DNA from: a virus | Length of the DNA: 64,000 nt | IMG/VR virus record: IMGVR_UViG_3300037297_000178 | Coordinates: 64,001-128,000 of that record | Strand: one strand, 5' to 3' | Shown: positions 9,036-15,938 of the stretch, one piece after another | How the letters are laid out: every line of letters starts with the position of its first letter | Position numbering within the stretch: the first letter of the stretch is position 1 | Made by a program: the position numbers and the translations under genes | Notes under the pieces: model-generated | What the model saw: only the letters and a program-made list of their open reading frames with translations | What the model was told of the DNA's origin: nothing | Databases searched by the model: none

Positions 9036-9248
9036 CTAGAAAACTGCGGGTGTTACTTCGAGGTGGTCGGCTTCCCGGGCTACGGTATAGCCGTCCTCTT
9101 TTAACAACGTTTCGAGTAATTCGAGGTCAGACGCTTTGACCAGAAGCGATTCACCTGACCTCGAGTCCCCACGCTCGAAAATCTCTACTTTTACTTCGTA
9201 CTGTCGCGCGAGCTTTTGTATTTGCTCGAGCGCTCGTGTTTGTGCCAT
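9036..9248 (-). CDS. Small hypothetical protein behind a structured leader
   Basis: 70 residues, alpha/beta, with an N-terminal helix (ALEQIQKLARQYEVK). It has its own promoter, an 89-base leader and a terminator, so it is an independent unit. The strong SD AAAGGAGG is directly preceded by the TTAGCGCTAA palindrome and can pair with an upstream anti-SD (see regulatory entry). No family recognised. Confidence 0.8.
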   Translation of the reverse strand: MAQTRALEQIQKLARQYEVKVEIFERGDSRSGESLLVKASDLELLETLLKEDGYTVAREADHLEVTPAVF

Positions 9249-9337
9249 ATCACGCCTCCTTTAGCGCTAAGGATTAGCGGACGGGGGGGGCCGGTGTTCG
9301 TCCCCCCCACGCCCAAGGAGGTGATGTGGGTCAACCC
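9249..9337 (-). promoter_or_regulatory. RNA leader with anti-SD: putative translational switch
   Basis: In the RNA, AUCACCUCCUU (complement of 9315-9325) matches the conserved 3' end of 16S rRNA and can pair with the gene's own SD region AAGGAG..GUGAU (complement of 9249-9261): five plus six base pairs around a 2-base bulge. Between the arms lie a hairpin of seven G-C pairs (9283-9290 with 9302-9308) and the TTAGCGCTAA palindrome. Closing the long helix would bury the SD; melting or a ligand would open it. Pairing is read from sequence; the regulation is inference. Confidence 0.6.
9261..9270. repeat. TTAGCGCTAA palindrome before an SD
   Basis: Forms the upstream border of the AAAGGAGG site of the 9036-9248 gene. 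Confidence 0.9.
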
Positions 9338-9343
9338 AAAAAG

Positions 9344-9372
9344 AGCATATCACAAAACAGACTCAATGTCAA
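9344..9372 (-). promoter_or_regulatory. Promoter of the structured-leader gene
   Basis: Minus strand TTGACA, 17 bases, TATGCT, overlapping the 3' end of the 9350-9886 gene. Confidence 0.7.
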
Positions 9373-9886
9373 GTCTGTAGTTAATTGCTATTGTTAAGTT
9401 TTCGAGCGCCCCTGACAGGGTGTCGCCATGCGCTTTTATCGACATGGGACCTTCCCCCATGTCGATTTGTCGATTGAGGATGACTGTGAATAGAGGGGAA
9501 CGCTCGACAACGTTCCCCTTCCGCCGGTAAATCACCTCGTACTCGAAGGTCGTCACCGGCCAGTCCTGGTCGTCGGTGACGATTTTCGAATCAGTCGCTC
9601 CCTTGAACTCGTGCTCGACCTCGAGTGGGCCATACAGTAGGTCGGCCCACTCAACCTCGTGAATGTCATAAAAGCGCGGGTCGGTCGGCGGAAGCGGCAT
9701 GTTGAACGCGAACGCACAGCCCTGAAGGTCGACCTTTATATACAATTTTTTCATCGTTGGGGTCTGCGTTCCCCCTTTGAGCACGAATCCAACGAGCGGA
9801 AGCGTTACTCGAATAGCATAACCGGTACTCGCCACGTCGAGGCTAAAGCCAAAACCGATGTACCAGTAAAAGAAAATGCTCAACAC
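9350..9886 (-). CDS. Hypothetical protein with hydrophobic N-terminus
   Basis: 178 residues. The first ~20 (IFFYWYIGFGFS) are hydrophobic and could be a membrane anchor or uncleaved signal; the rest is beta-rich (FEYEVIYRRKG). The start is a GTG that overlaps the TGA of the upstream gene, with no good SD of its own, so re-initiation is likely. An internal ATG 45 codons in (MKKLYIKVDLQG) is an alternative. No family recognised. Confidence 0.7.
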   Translation of the reverse strand: MLSIFFYWYIGFGFSLDVASTGYAIRVTLPLVGFVLKGGTQTPTMKKLYIKVDLQGCAFAFNMPLPPTDPRFYDIHEVEWADLLYGPLEVEHEFKGATDSKIVTDDQDWPVTTFEYEVIYRRKGNVVERSPLFTVILNRQIDMGEGPMSIKAHGDTLSGALENLTIAINYRLDIESVL

Positions 9887-10164
9887 GGTTCGACGCCCAT
9901 GTCAAAAAGGTCGGACGCAGTCAGGCGCGAGGTGTGGCACTGACAACCGACACACGAGGCGAGCTGGAGCGTGGGCCATAATAGGACGTGCTCGCCTCGT
10001 GATATGCGCCCCATTTGCTCGGTTACGAACAGGCCACGAGGGCATGGGTTAAAGCGTTTCGGCTGTTTGTTGGTCTGGCGCGTCTGATACGCGTAGGCGT
10101 CGGCCTGAAGCTGACCCGCAACGCGCTCGAGTCTCCTGTACACGCGACGGTCACGTGAACTCAA
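9880..10164 (-). CDS. Hypothetical Cys-containing basic protein
   Basis: 94 residues, basic N-terminus (SSRDRRVYRRLER), with five cysteines including CPRG and CVGCQCH that could bind a metal. The start is a TTG behind GGGAGG at 7-base spacing and overlaps the nucleotidyltransferase gene by 14 bases. Probably co-translated with it; function unknown. Confidence 0.65.
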   Translation of the reverse strand: MSSRDRRVYRRLERVAGQLQADAYAYQTRQTNKQPKRFNPCPRGLFVTEQMGRISRGEHVLLWPTLQLASCVGCQCHTSRLTASDLFDMGVEPC

Positions 10165-10873
10165 TGAGGGCCTCCCTGTGTATCTCGACCAGCTTCGCGT
10201 TCATGGCGTCAAAGTCGACCACCTCCGGCAGCGAAGACTCTTCGAACTTCTTTCGGGCTGACTCGATTATCGCATGTGTGAGTGTGTATATCTCCGTGAA
10301 CTTACATTCGCCTTTACGTATGCTCAAGAGGTATTTCTCGTCTACGTTGTGGTTGTTCGGCTGATAGCTGAAGTCAGGATACAGCCAGCCGGTCCACGCA
10401 ATTATGCTTCCCTCAACAGCGAGCCGGACGCAGTTCACTGCGTGCTTATAGTCGTACACGCCGGTGTCCTCGTCATACGACTCGACCACCTCGTGAAGCT
10501 CTGCTTCGGCGTACCTGAGAAACGTGTTCCGACATTGCTTACTAAGGAAACCGCGACGGGCGTCCCTCACCATTTCGCCAAGGGGGGTCATGGTGAGGAT
10601 GTGCTCAGACGGCGCGAACAGCCATTCGAGCACGTTCGGGTTTGCGCCAACTGCGAGTTTCCAGAGCTTTTTCAGGCTGAAAATCACCCGGTCGGGTATT
10701 TCCTGCTCGTACTGCTCGAACACCTTCAGGCCCAGGACGTATTCGGCGGGCGGGACGCACACACCGCGAAAGTCCTCGTCGGACACGCCCTCAATCGCGC
10801 AGCCGTAAAGGCGCGAGCCTGCAACGGTCTCGTAAATTACGTACTCGTCAATCGGAAAGTCTATTTCTTGCAT
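10151..10873 (-). CDS. RlaP-type nucleotidyltransferase (RNA-repair associated)
   Basis: 240 residues of the DNA polymerase beta superfamily, matching the PF10127 family: AGSRLYG (about 18-24) then the acidic SDEDFRGV (about 31-38) supplying the metal-binding Asp pair, followed by a helical C-terminal half. Members of this family are often linked to RNA ligases and RNA repair. Here an RtcB ligase is encoded at 40524. The ATG follows GAGGTG. Substrate not known. It is the first clear gene of the leftward block after the RHH-like gene; no strong promoter is seen directly upstream. Confidence 0.88.
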   Translation of the reverse strand: MQEIDFPIDEYVIYETVAGSRLYGCAIEGVSDEDFRGVCVPPAEYVLGLKVFEQYEQEIPDRVIFSLKKLWKLAVGANPNVLEWLFAPSEHILTMTPLGEMVRDARRGFLSKQCRNTFLRYAEAELHEVVESYDEDTGVYDYKHAVNCVRLAVEGSIIAWTGWLYPDFSYQPNNHNVDEKYLLSIRKGECKFTEIYTLTHAIIESARKKFEESSLPEVVDFDAMNAKLVEIHREALIEFT

Positions 10874-10910
10874 AGCACCTCAATACCTGTTTGTAAGCGG
10901 GTCGCTGTGG

Positions 10911-10916
10911 TATAAT
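10911..10916 (+). promoter_or_regulatory. Possible rightward extended -10 promoter
   Basis: TGGTATAAT (an extended -10) with a poor -35. It would transcribe the 13-bp hairpin at 10949-10985, antisense to the end of the RHH-like gene. Confidence 0.35.
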
Positions 10917-10948
10917 GTGTTTGTATACCTCTTCTTGTCCCCGCAGTA

Positions 10949-10985
10949 ACAGGAGTCGGCGGAACCCCACTACGCCGACTCCTGT
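10949..10985. repeat. Perfect 13-bp stem-loop
   Basis: Arms ACAGGAGTCGGCG and CGCCGACTCCTGT flank an 11-base loop. The right arm also encodes the last codons of the RHH-like gene. No T-run follows on either strand, so it is not a standard intrinsic terminator; RNA stability or an antisense RNA are alternatives. Confidence 0.75.
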
Positions 10986-11215
10986 GATTCGTATAACGAA
11001 AGAACCATCGTCAGGAACACCGACATGGGCACACCTGCCTCAGAGGCAGCACCCCTCAGCCGTCCCATGAGGACGGGCGTTAAGTTCAACTCAATACCGG
11101 CCTGTAAAAGAAAATCGACGAACAACTGGTCGCTCGGCCAGCTTCCCTTCACCCGAGCGAGTTGCATAACTCTATGTGTGCCCGGTTTTATGCTCACCAC
11201 CTTACGTGTCACCAT
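10970..11215 (-). CDS. Small ribbon-helix-helix-like regulator
   Basis: 81 residues. The start is the ATG behind AAGGAGGctg; upstream in-frame residues lack an SD. An N-terminal strand TRKVVSIKPG followed by two helices (HRVMQLARVKG, QLFVDFLLQAG) fits a ribbon-helix-helix DNA-binding domain, though this is inferred from pattern only. It is transcribed leftwards from a promoter whose -10 overlaps that of the whole rightward 34.7-kb block. This suggests it regulates that choice. Its last codons form half of a 13-bp hairpin. Confidence 0.75.
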   Translation of the reverse strand: MVTRKVVSIKPGTHRVMQLARVKGSWPSDQLFVDFLLQAGIELNLTPVLMGRLRGAASEAGVPMSVFLTMVLSLYESQESA

Positions 11216-11223
11216 CAGCCTCC

Positions 11224-11252
11224 TTGCGAATTTCACCTTCACGTAGTATAAT
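11224..11252 (+). promoter_or_regulatory. Promoter of the rightward accessory block
   Basis: TTGCGA, 17 bases, TATAAT on the plus strand. It overlaps the leftward promoter, so the two cannot be used at the same time. Confidence 0.75.
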
Positions 11253-11273
11253 ACAATTAGCGTGAGAGCGCAA
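11245..11273 (-). promoter_or_regulatory. Promoter of the RHH-like regulator
   Basis: Minus strand TTGCGC, 17 bases, TATACT. Its -10 (11245-11250) overlaps the rightward -10 (11247-11252). Confidence 0.65.
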
Positions 11274-11283
11274 GTGAGGCAAT

Positions 11284-11649
11284 TTGAACGAATATACGGC
11301 GTTGTCAGCATTTACGAAAAAGAGGCGACTGAAGGCGGGCGCGAAATACATCCTCCCTGATGGTACGAACGCAGCCATGTATCGCTGCAATACGACCGAC
11401 ATGTACGAGGAGTTATCTGACTGTTTCGAGATAGCGCGACAGGCCCGTCTACGGTACAGGCAGGTTGAGGGCATTGACAGAGACGAGGTCGAGTTTTTGT
11501 TGTCGCAGATTGAAGGTCGCCTCGTCGAGGCTGCTCGCTGCGTGCGTGAACTCCACCGACTTCTGACGCCTGAGCTGAGGCGCGACCAGAACGAGAAACT
11601 CCCTCATAAGTTCAAAGTTACGAGAGTGGTAGAAAATGATAGGTGGTGA
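11284..11649 (+). CDS. Hypothetical protein, first gene of the rightward block
   Basis: 121 residues, basic, largely helical (RDEVEFLLSQIEGRLVEAAR). The start is a TTG 4 bases after TGAGG. It is the first gene after the divergent promoter pair and therefore probably made early. No family recognised. Confidence 0.7.
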   Translation: MNEYTALSAFTKKRRLKAGAKYILPDGTNAAMYRCNTTDMYEELSDCFEIARQARLRYRQVEGIDRDEVEFLLSQIEGRLVEAARCVRELHRLLTPELRRDQNEKLPHKFKVTRVVENDRW

Positions 11650-11650
11650 A

Positions 11651-11905
11651 ATGTTAGCAACACACGGGAAAACGGCGCTCGTGTGGACACTCATTATCTT
11701 CGGCCTTCGCGTGCTATACGTTGTCGGCATGTCTGCCATGACGTACAGGCGACTCTTCGACATTGTCACCGACTATACAGACGACGGTTTTCGCATTATA
11801 GTTTACGAGGTTCAACGCATCCCTCTCAAGGCACGAATCCAACTGATGCGAGGTTATACCATTGTTCACATAACAGCCGACCACACAGAGGTACGCATAT
11901 CATGA
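11651..11905 (+). CDS. Single-span membrane protein
   Basis: 84 residues with one hydrophobic span (about 9-31) and a soluble remainder rich in Ile/Arg. ATG after GGTGGTGAA; the stop overlaps the next ATG (ATGA). Function unknown. Confidence 0.75.
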   Translation: MLATHGKTALVWTLIIFGLRVLYVVGMSAMTYRRLFDIVTDYTDDGFRIIVYEVQRIPLKARIQLMRGYTIVHITADHTEVRIS

Positions 11906-12441
11906 AGGTGAGGGTACTCGAAGAGTGCGGACGCGAGGCAGCCCTGTTGGGCCTGTCGCTATCGCGCCGTCAGTCAATCGAACGTATGGAAAGCGTTGCA
12001 GAACGGCTCGCGTCGCGCGACGGCGGGCACAACAAGTTCCTTGAGTCCATCGTCGTGTGGCTTGACGTAACGGCCCCTCGTTACTGGTGGCAGCAGTTTG
12101 ACACGTATCGGGTCGGCGTCACCAAACAGAGCGAGAGCACGATGTATTCTCTCACGCGCCGTCCGCTCACGCCCCTCGACTTCGAGGGTACTGTAGCTAT
12201 CCAGATAATTGCACACCTGAATACCCTCATACAGGACGGCGAACTCGAGGCTGCGAAGCGGGCGCTCCCTGAAGCGTTCCTTCAGAGGCGCGTCGTGTGT
12301 CTGAATTACAAGGTACTGAGGCACATCATAGCACAGCGGAAGAACCATCGGCTGAGCGAGTGGCGATTTTTCATACGTGAGGTGCTCGGGCAGGTGAGAC
12401 ACCCCGAATACATGGAGGACTTGATGAATGGACGCGATTAG
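11902..12441 (+). CDS. ThyX-like protein with altered signature
   Basis: 179 residues that align by eye with flavin-dependent thymidylate synthase: the region VVWLDVTAPRYWWQQFDTYR then GVTKQSEST corresponds to the ThyX segment around RHRxxSxNExSxRY, and a later NYKVLRHIIAQRK then LSEWRFFI matches its C-terminal helix with the family's Arg pattern. The signature is degenerate: RHR is replaced by YRV and only QSES remains of NExSxR. It may have shifted function or be inactive. A dCTP deaminase lies two genes on, which fits a dUMP/dTMP supply context. Confidence 0.7.
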   Translation: MKVRVLEECGREAALLGLSLSRRQSIERMESVAERLASRDGGHNKFLESIVVWLDVTAPRYWWQQFDTYRVGVTKQSESTMYSLTRRPLTPLDFEGTVAIQIIAHLNTLIQDGELEAAKRALPEAFLQRRVVCLNYKVLRHIIAQRKNHRLSEWRFFIREVLGQVRHPEYMEDLMNGRD

Positions 12442-12778
12442 TGTTTACCTTATAAATGCACAGATTGTGTACACAACAACAAGGGGCATCGAGCTTAGGC
12501 CCCGCGCATGGGAAGTGGGCCTGTCGAATATCCTGGGCCTGATAGTGGCGGCAGCCCTGTCAATCGGTACTAAGCGCACGGCGAAGCGCGAATACGAAAA
12601 GAGCGTCCGTATTGAGGAGGGTATCACAGTCAACGAGGTCGACGCGATAGTAGTTCGAATGGCTGCGGACGGGTACATCGATTTCAGTGTCAAGAAGGGG
12701 GGCGTGTGGACTCAATACGGGTACGCAGGCGCTTTCATAGCGCAGTTCCCATCACGGGTTGACGATGATACTGAGTGA
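12428..12778 (+). CDS. Hypothetical membrane-associated protein
   Basis: 116 residues with one moderately hydrophobic span ([18 protein letters not shown], about 30-47), then a basic segment and a C-terminal domain that may be a small winged helix ([17 protein letters not shown]). ATG 8 bases after GGAGG, inside the end of the ThyX-like gene. Confidence 0.7.
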   Translation: MDAISVYLINAQIVYTTTRGIELRPRAWEVGLSNILGLIVAAALSIGTKRTAKREYEKSVRIEEGITVNEVDAIVVRMAADGYIDFSVKKGGVWTQYGYAGAFIAQFPSRVDDDTE

Positions 12779-13337
12779 CGGCGAAATTCGCGCCCGTGCT
12801 TCGGACGGCATGATTGAGCCGTTTGTCGACTATCAGGTCAAAAGCCTTCCGGGCGGGAAAAGGGTAATTTCATACGGCCTGTCCTCTTACGGGTACGACA
12901 TACGGACCGCAAACGAGTTCAAGGTGTTCACTCCCTCTTACTCGCCTACTATACCAGTAGTCGACCCGAAGGACTTCGACGAGCGGGCGTTTGTAACGTA
13001 CAAAAGGGTCGAGAGTGTCACCATCCCGCCGAATAGCTTCGCCCTGGGCGTCTCGCTCGAATACATCCGTATGCCGCCAGACGTGACCGGAATTGTTCTC
13101 TGTAAGTCGACCTACATCCGGTGCGGGATTCTAATCCCGACGACGGTGCTCGAGGCAGGTTGGGAAGGTGAAATAACGCTCGAAATAGCGAACACGACCC
13201 CGCTCCCTGCCATAGTTTACGCGAATGAGGGCATAGCGCAGATTCTCTTTTTCAGAGGGAAGCTGTGTCTCACGAGTTATGCCGACCGGAACGGGAAGTA
13301 TCAGCAGCAAAAAGGAATCACATTAGCTGAGGTGTGA
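12765..13337 (+). CDS. dcd: dCTP deaminase
   Basis: 190 residues, trimeric dUTPase-fold enzyme converting dCTP to dUTP, a precursor for dTMP. Signatures: N-terminal [18 protein letters not shown] (about 42-51), CKSTYIRCG with the family's catalytic Ser and Arg, and [11 protein letters not shown] with the catalytic Glu. The Arg of RS in the E. coli enzyme is Lys here. I chose the ATG giving the usual MILSD start; a TTG two codons earlier is possible. It may also hydrolyse dUTP, as some bifunctional homologues do; this cannot be told here. Confidence 0.95.
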   Translation: MILSDGEIRARASDGMIEPFVDYQVKSLPGGKRVISYGLSSYGYDIRTANEFKVFTPSYSPTIPVVDPKDFDERAFVTYKRVESVTIPPNSFALGVSLEYIRMPPDVTGIVLCKSTYIRCGILIPTTVLEAGWEGEITLEIANTTPLPAIVYANEGIAQILFFRGKLCLTSYADRNGKYQQQKGITLAEV

Positions 13338-13338
13338 T

Positions 13339-13605
13339 GTGGACGAGATTCAACTGTTTGTGGAAAGTAACGAGGCGCTTTTTAGAGAAGCGCCTCTCGA
13401 GCTTGCTATCGAAACCAATAGCGAGAAAATAGCGCTTCTGTACGACGACGAGGACGGCTGGTGTGTCGACATTTACGAATGGAACTCGAAGTTCGAGGGG
13501 TACGCTTACCAGAGGGGGGACGCCCTGGGCGAAGACCTCGACAAGGCACTGAAAGCGTTCGAATATTACGTCGGAGACTTTAGCGCTAAGGCGGAAGATA
13601 CTTGA
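13339..13605 (+). CDS. Hypothetical acidic protein
   Basis: 88 residues, GTG start after GAGGTG. Compact alpha/beta with many acidic residues. The coding sequence holds a 9-bp hairpin (13372-13396) just after the start and one TTAGCGCTAA palindrome (13580) near the end, encoding FSAK. No family recognised. Confidence 0.7.
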   Translation: MDEIQLFVESNEALFREAPLELAIETNSEKIALLYDDEDGWCVDIYEWNSKFEGYAYQRGDALGEDLDKALKAFEYYVGDFSAKAEDT

Positions 13606-13630
13606 CAAGCCCCCCTGAGGGGGGTATAAT
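13602..13630 (+). promoter_or_regulatory. Promoter with inverted repeat in its spacer
   Basis: TTGACA, 17 bases, TATAAT. The spacer holds CCCCCC-TGA-GGGGGG (13610-13624), a possible operator. It starts over the stop of the preceding gene. Confidence 0.85.
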
Positions 13631-13652
13631 GAGGATGAAAGGAGAGACGGGT

Positions 13653-13829
13653 ATGTTTCTTTATCTCATACGAAACGAAGGTCGGAACACGTATGTGTCT
13701 GCCGACCGGGTGAAGGTGCGGGACGGGCGCTTACTGTTTTACAGAACGCGCCTTTTCGCGTTCCGTGACGAGTTAGTCGCGGCCTTCAACGAGTGGACAT
13801 TTTTCAAGATTGACAACAAGGAGAAGTGA
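13653..13829 (+). CDS. Small hypothetical protein
   Basis: 58 residues, ATG after AAAGGAGA, first gene behind the promoter at 13602. Basic and aromatic-rich (LFYRTRLFAFRDE). Its TGA overlaps the next ATG. Function unknown. Confidence 0.7.
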   Translation: MFLYLIRNEGRNTYVSADRVKVRDGRLLFYRTRLFAFRDELVAAFNEWTFFKIDNKEK

Positions 13830-14053
13830 TGTATCACGAAGGGAAGCACATTAAAGTTGAACCCCGCGCCGTCACGGTCACAAGGGGAAACTTCACACCG
13901 CACAGGCGCGAGTTCGGCCTGACGGTCGGGGTAGAGCGTATGATTCGCAATTCTCACAGACATGTACACAACATAACGAGACCGCTGTTTATGCTCAACG
14001 ACTTCCACCTGGGTACGTATCAGAAGCGCATATTCCCGCAAAAGGAGGGCTGA
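13829..14053 (+). CDS. Small basic hypothetical protein
   Basis: 74 residues, ATG 4 bases after AAGGAG. Rich in His and Arg (RNSHRHVHN), no recognisable domain. Confidence 0.65.
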   Translation: MYHEGKHIKVEPRAVTVTRGNFTPHRREFGLTVGVERMIRNSHRHVHNITRPLFMLNDFHLGTYQKRIFPQKEG

Positions 14054-14054
14054 C

Positions 14055-14363
14055 ATGGAATCAAACGCGATGCTCATTCGAAGCGCGGCTGAGGTGTCGG
14101 AAGCGTTGTGTCGACCGGTACAGGTAAGGGTTGACATACTAAGCGACGACGTTGTACGCTTGAAAGTGGTCGACCCTGCGGTACAGTGCGAGTGGCTCAC
14201 GAAGGCCGGGGCGTGTAACCTGATAGTTGTGCGCGAAGAGGACGAGCAGTACAGGGTCGAGCTTAACCGACCCGGGCAGGAAACGGAGTGTCGGTCTTGC
14301 CACAAGCGCGACTTACTCGACCTCGTGTTCGCGCTCGCTATGAAAACGGTGGCAAGGGAATGA
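14055..14363 (+). CDS. Hypothetical protein with CxxC
   Basis: 102 residues behind AAAGGAGG. An alpha/beta body ends with ECRSCHKRD, a single CxxC knuckle. Its stop overlaps the ATG of the QueF-like gene, so the two are coupled. Unknown function. Confidence 0.75.
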   Translation: MESNAMLIRSAAEVSEALCRPVQVRVDILSDDVVRLKVVDPAVQCEWLTKAGACNLIVVREEDEQYRVELNRPGQETECRSCHKRDLLDLVFALAMKTVARE

Positions 14364-14734
14364 CAGACGAGAAGATAATTCGGACGTTCTTGAACAAGTT
14401 CAACATCGACACGGTGACGTTCGAACCGAGGTTTAACACCACGTGCGTTTTCAGCGAGACGCCGATGACGGGGCACATCGAAATAACATACTGGCCCGGC
14501 GCGAGGCTCCTCGAGTTCGACAGTTTCGAGAAGTGGCTGAGCCAATACGAGGGCCTTCGCACGTCCGCTGAGGCGCTCTGCTCTGACGTTTTCCTGCGCC
14601 TCAAGAGTGCGAGTGACCTGTCGCCTCGTTACCTGAGGGTAACGGTTGTCGTAGAAGAAGCGTCACACGGTCCGTGTCGCGTCACGAGGTCGACACCCGT
14701 CCCTTCTGACGCAGGCCCGCTGTTCTGCTCGTGA
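14360..14734 (+). CDS. QueF-like T-fold protein
   Basis: 124 residues. The stretch NTTCVFSETPMTGHIEITY then LLEFDSFEKWLSQYE, SAEAL and YLRVTVVVEE follows the order of 7-cyano-7-deazaguanine reductase (QueF): a Cys at the nucleophile position, the SxK/SFEK substrate loop and the Glu that binds the base. The second catalytic residue, Asp in the QueF CPxTGxPD motif, is not conserved (PMT here). Phages use such proteins in 7-deazaguanine DNA modification, but no FolE, QueD, QueE or QueC gene is in this window. Assignment to the T-fold is moderate; activity is uncertain. Confidence 0.6.
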   Translation: MTDEKIIRTFLNKFNIDTVTFEPRFNTTCVFSETPMTGHIEITYWPGARLLEFDSFEKWLSQYEGLRTSAEALCSDVFLRLKSASDLSPRYLRVTVVVEEASHGPCRVTRSTPVPSDAGPLFCS

Positions 14735-14979
14735 GACTGTACCATTGGACCAACTTGAAGGCCCTCGACTCCATCAGGCGCGAGGGCCTTCGGCCTAACG
14801 GCCTGGGCATCGTGTATCTTACGCCCGACCCGAAGGTGGTGTGTGGGGAAGTATGTCTTGAGGTCGAGACGGGAAGCCTGAGGCTGACGGCCTTCGAAGG
14901 CTGTGAGGACAGGGAGGTGCTCTGTTGGGGGCACATCCCGCCTCGGCAGATAGGAGAGGTGATATGTACCAGAATTTAG
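14731..14979 (+). CDS. ADP-ribosyltransferase-like fragment (Tpt1/DarT-type N-motif)
   Basis: 82 residues. LYHWTN (3-8), then IRREGLRPNG and VYLTPDP follow the order of the NAD-binding core in ADP-ribosyltransferase-fold proteins such as RNA 2'-phosphotransferase (LYHGT, GL.P, VHLS). At 82 residues it could hold only the core, and the usual Gly after His is Trp. If Tpt1-like, it would remove 2'-phosphates from spliced or repaired RNA, which fits the RtcB encoded downstream; this is inference. The GTG start overlaps the previous stop (GTGA); a 10-bp hairpin lies at 14758. Confidence 0.6.
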   Translation: MRLYHWTNLKALDSIRREGLRPNGLGIVYLTPDPKVVCGEVCLEVETGSLRLTAFEGCEDREVLCWGHIPPRQIGEVICTRI

Positions 14980-15314
14980 GGTTTTATGCAAGCGTTGTCG
15001 TGTTGTTAGCACTCGGGTTCGTGGCGGTGCAAATGCTCGCCTCCGTTACGATGGTCTCAGTCGAGACCATCGTCGTAGACCGGAAGACGGAGTCGGTCAG
15101 TTACACGTATAAGTGCGTGAGGGGTTCTAATCTGACAGGCTGCGACCAGTGGGTCGAATACGTAAACCGTCAAGGGTTCGTATTTGCGAACCGCGAGCTT
15201 TTCACTGCCGACCATGACGTGTGGGCCGACCTCGGGGTCGGCGAAACGTACACGGTTCAAATACGAGGCTGGTCGCTTCTATTCGACAGGCACATACAGG
15301 CGGTGATACGATGA
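14964..15314 (+). CDS. Membrane-anchored hypothetical protein
   Basis: 116 residues: an N-terminal span (about 6-27) and an exported beta-rich domain. ATG after GGAGAGGTGAT. A 10-bp hairpin with a 4-base loop (15049-15072) lies in the coding sequence. Function unknown. Confidence 0.75.
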   Translation: MYQNLGFYASVVVLLALGFVAVQMLASVTMVSVETIVVDRKTESVSYTYKCVRGSNLTGCDQWVEYVNRQGFVFANRELFTADHDVWADLGVGETYTVQIRGWSLLFDRHIQAVIR

Positions 15315-15778
15315 AAAAGGTAACAGGGGTAGACCTGAGACGAGAGGGACGGTCTCTTGGGACTGGAGAGGTGATGGAAACGCAAGAGGGCCTCGTGGGC
15401 GCAGCCATTGTGAAGCTCACGGTGTGCCCTGAGTGCGAGCGCCCGATGATTGACCTGTCATGGGGTTCGTTTGACGCCTTCCCGTTACTACCTCGAGGAT
15501 ACAGCATATGGGAACAATGTCACACATACGGCTGGTGCGTCCGGTCCCAGGTTCGAAACATTAAAGGCGAACCGATATGTAACGAGTGCGAGCAGGATGG
15601 GAAGGGCGCGTTCGTGTGCGCGATGTGCCATAAAGAGAAACCGTCAACGAAAATACAACGACAGTTCGGAGACGGCGACCGGAAGATATACCTGTGCTCT
15701 GACTGCTTCGAGACCGTGTCTGCTGTCGCGTGGCACGAAATATGTCAACGAATAGAAGCGAAAGTCGACGAACTTTAA
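15311..15778 (+). CDS. Multi-zinc-ribbon protein
   Basis: 155 residues with four CxxC knuckles: CPEC (~39), CNEC (~95), CAMC (~109) and CSDC (~135), enough for two zinc sites. Start ATG overlaps the previous gene's stop. It is the last gene before the promoter/terminator leader at 15799. Likely nucleic-acid or protein binding; no family named. Confidence 0.75.
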   Translation: MKKVTGVDLRREGRSLGTGEVMETQEGLVGAAIVKLTVCPECERPMIDLSWGSFDAFPLLPRGYSIWEQCHTYGWCVRSQVRNIKGEPICNECEQDGKGAFVCAMCHKEKPSTKIQRQFGDGDRKIYLCSDCFETVSAVAWHEICQRIEAKVDEL

Positions 15779-15798
15779 GGTTAAACCCGCCTGGGCAT

Positions 15799-15827
15799 TT
15801 GACAACTGTTTGCAGCAGGTGTAAAAT
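15799..15827 (+). promoter_or_regulatory. Promoter of the 15939 gene cluster
   Basis: TTGACA, 17 bases, TAAAAT. Transcription would start near 15834. Confidence 0.8.
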
Positions 15828-15885
15828 GGGCGGGTGGGGGGGCTAATAAGGGATGGTAATGGGTAACATGACGGGGCGGGGGAGG

Positions 15886-15909
15886 AATTTGCCTTCGGCA
15901 AATTTTCTG
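15886..15909 (+). terminator. Terminator inside a leader (possible attenuator)
   Basis: AATTTGCC-TTC-GGCAAATT followed by TTCTG, about 50 bases after the predicted start and 30 bases before the next gene. It would give a ~75-nt RNA unless read through. The leader before it is G-rich (runs of 5 to 6 G). Confidence 0.65.
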
Positions 15910-15938
15910 TCAAGTTATTATTGTAAAGGAGAGGTACT

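Noticed and set aside
9315-9397. Plus-strand AAGGAGGTGAT followed by a GTG and a 23-codon frame
   Set aside because: The perfect SD is better explained as the complement of the anti-SD in the minus-strand leader; no plus-strand promoter is seen.
10949-10985. 13-bp hairpin as a terminator of the 10970 gene
   Set aside because: No T-run on either side; kept as a stem-loop only.
12759-12764. TTG start for dCTP deaminase
   Set aside because: The ATG at 12765 gives the family's usual MILSD start.
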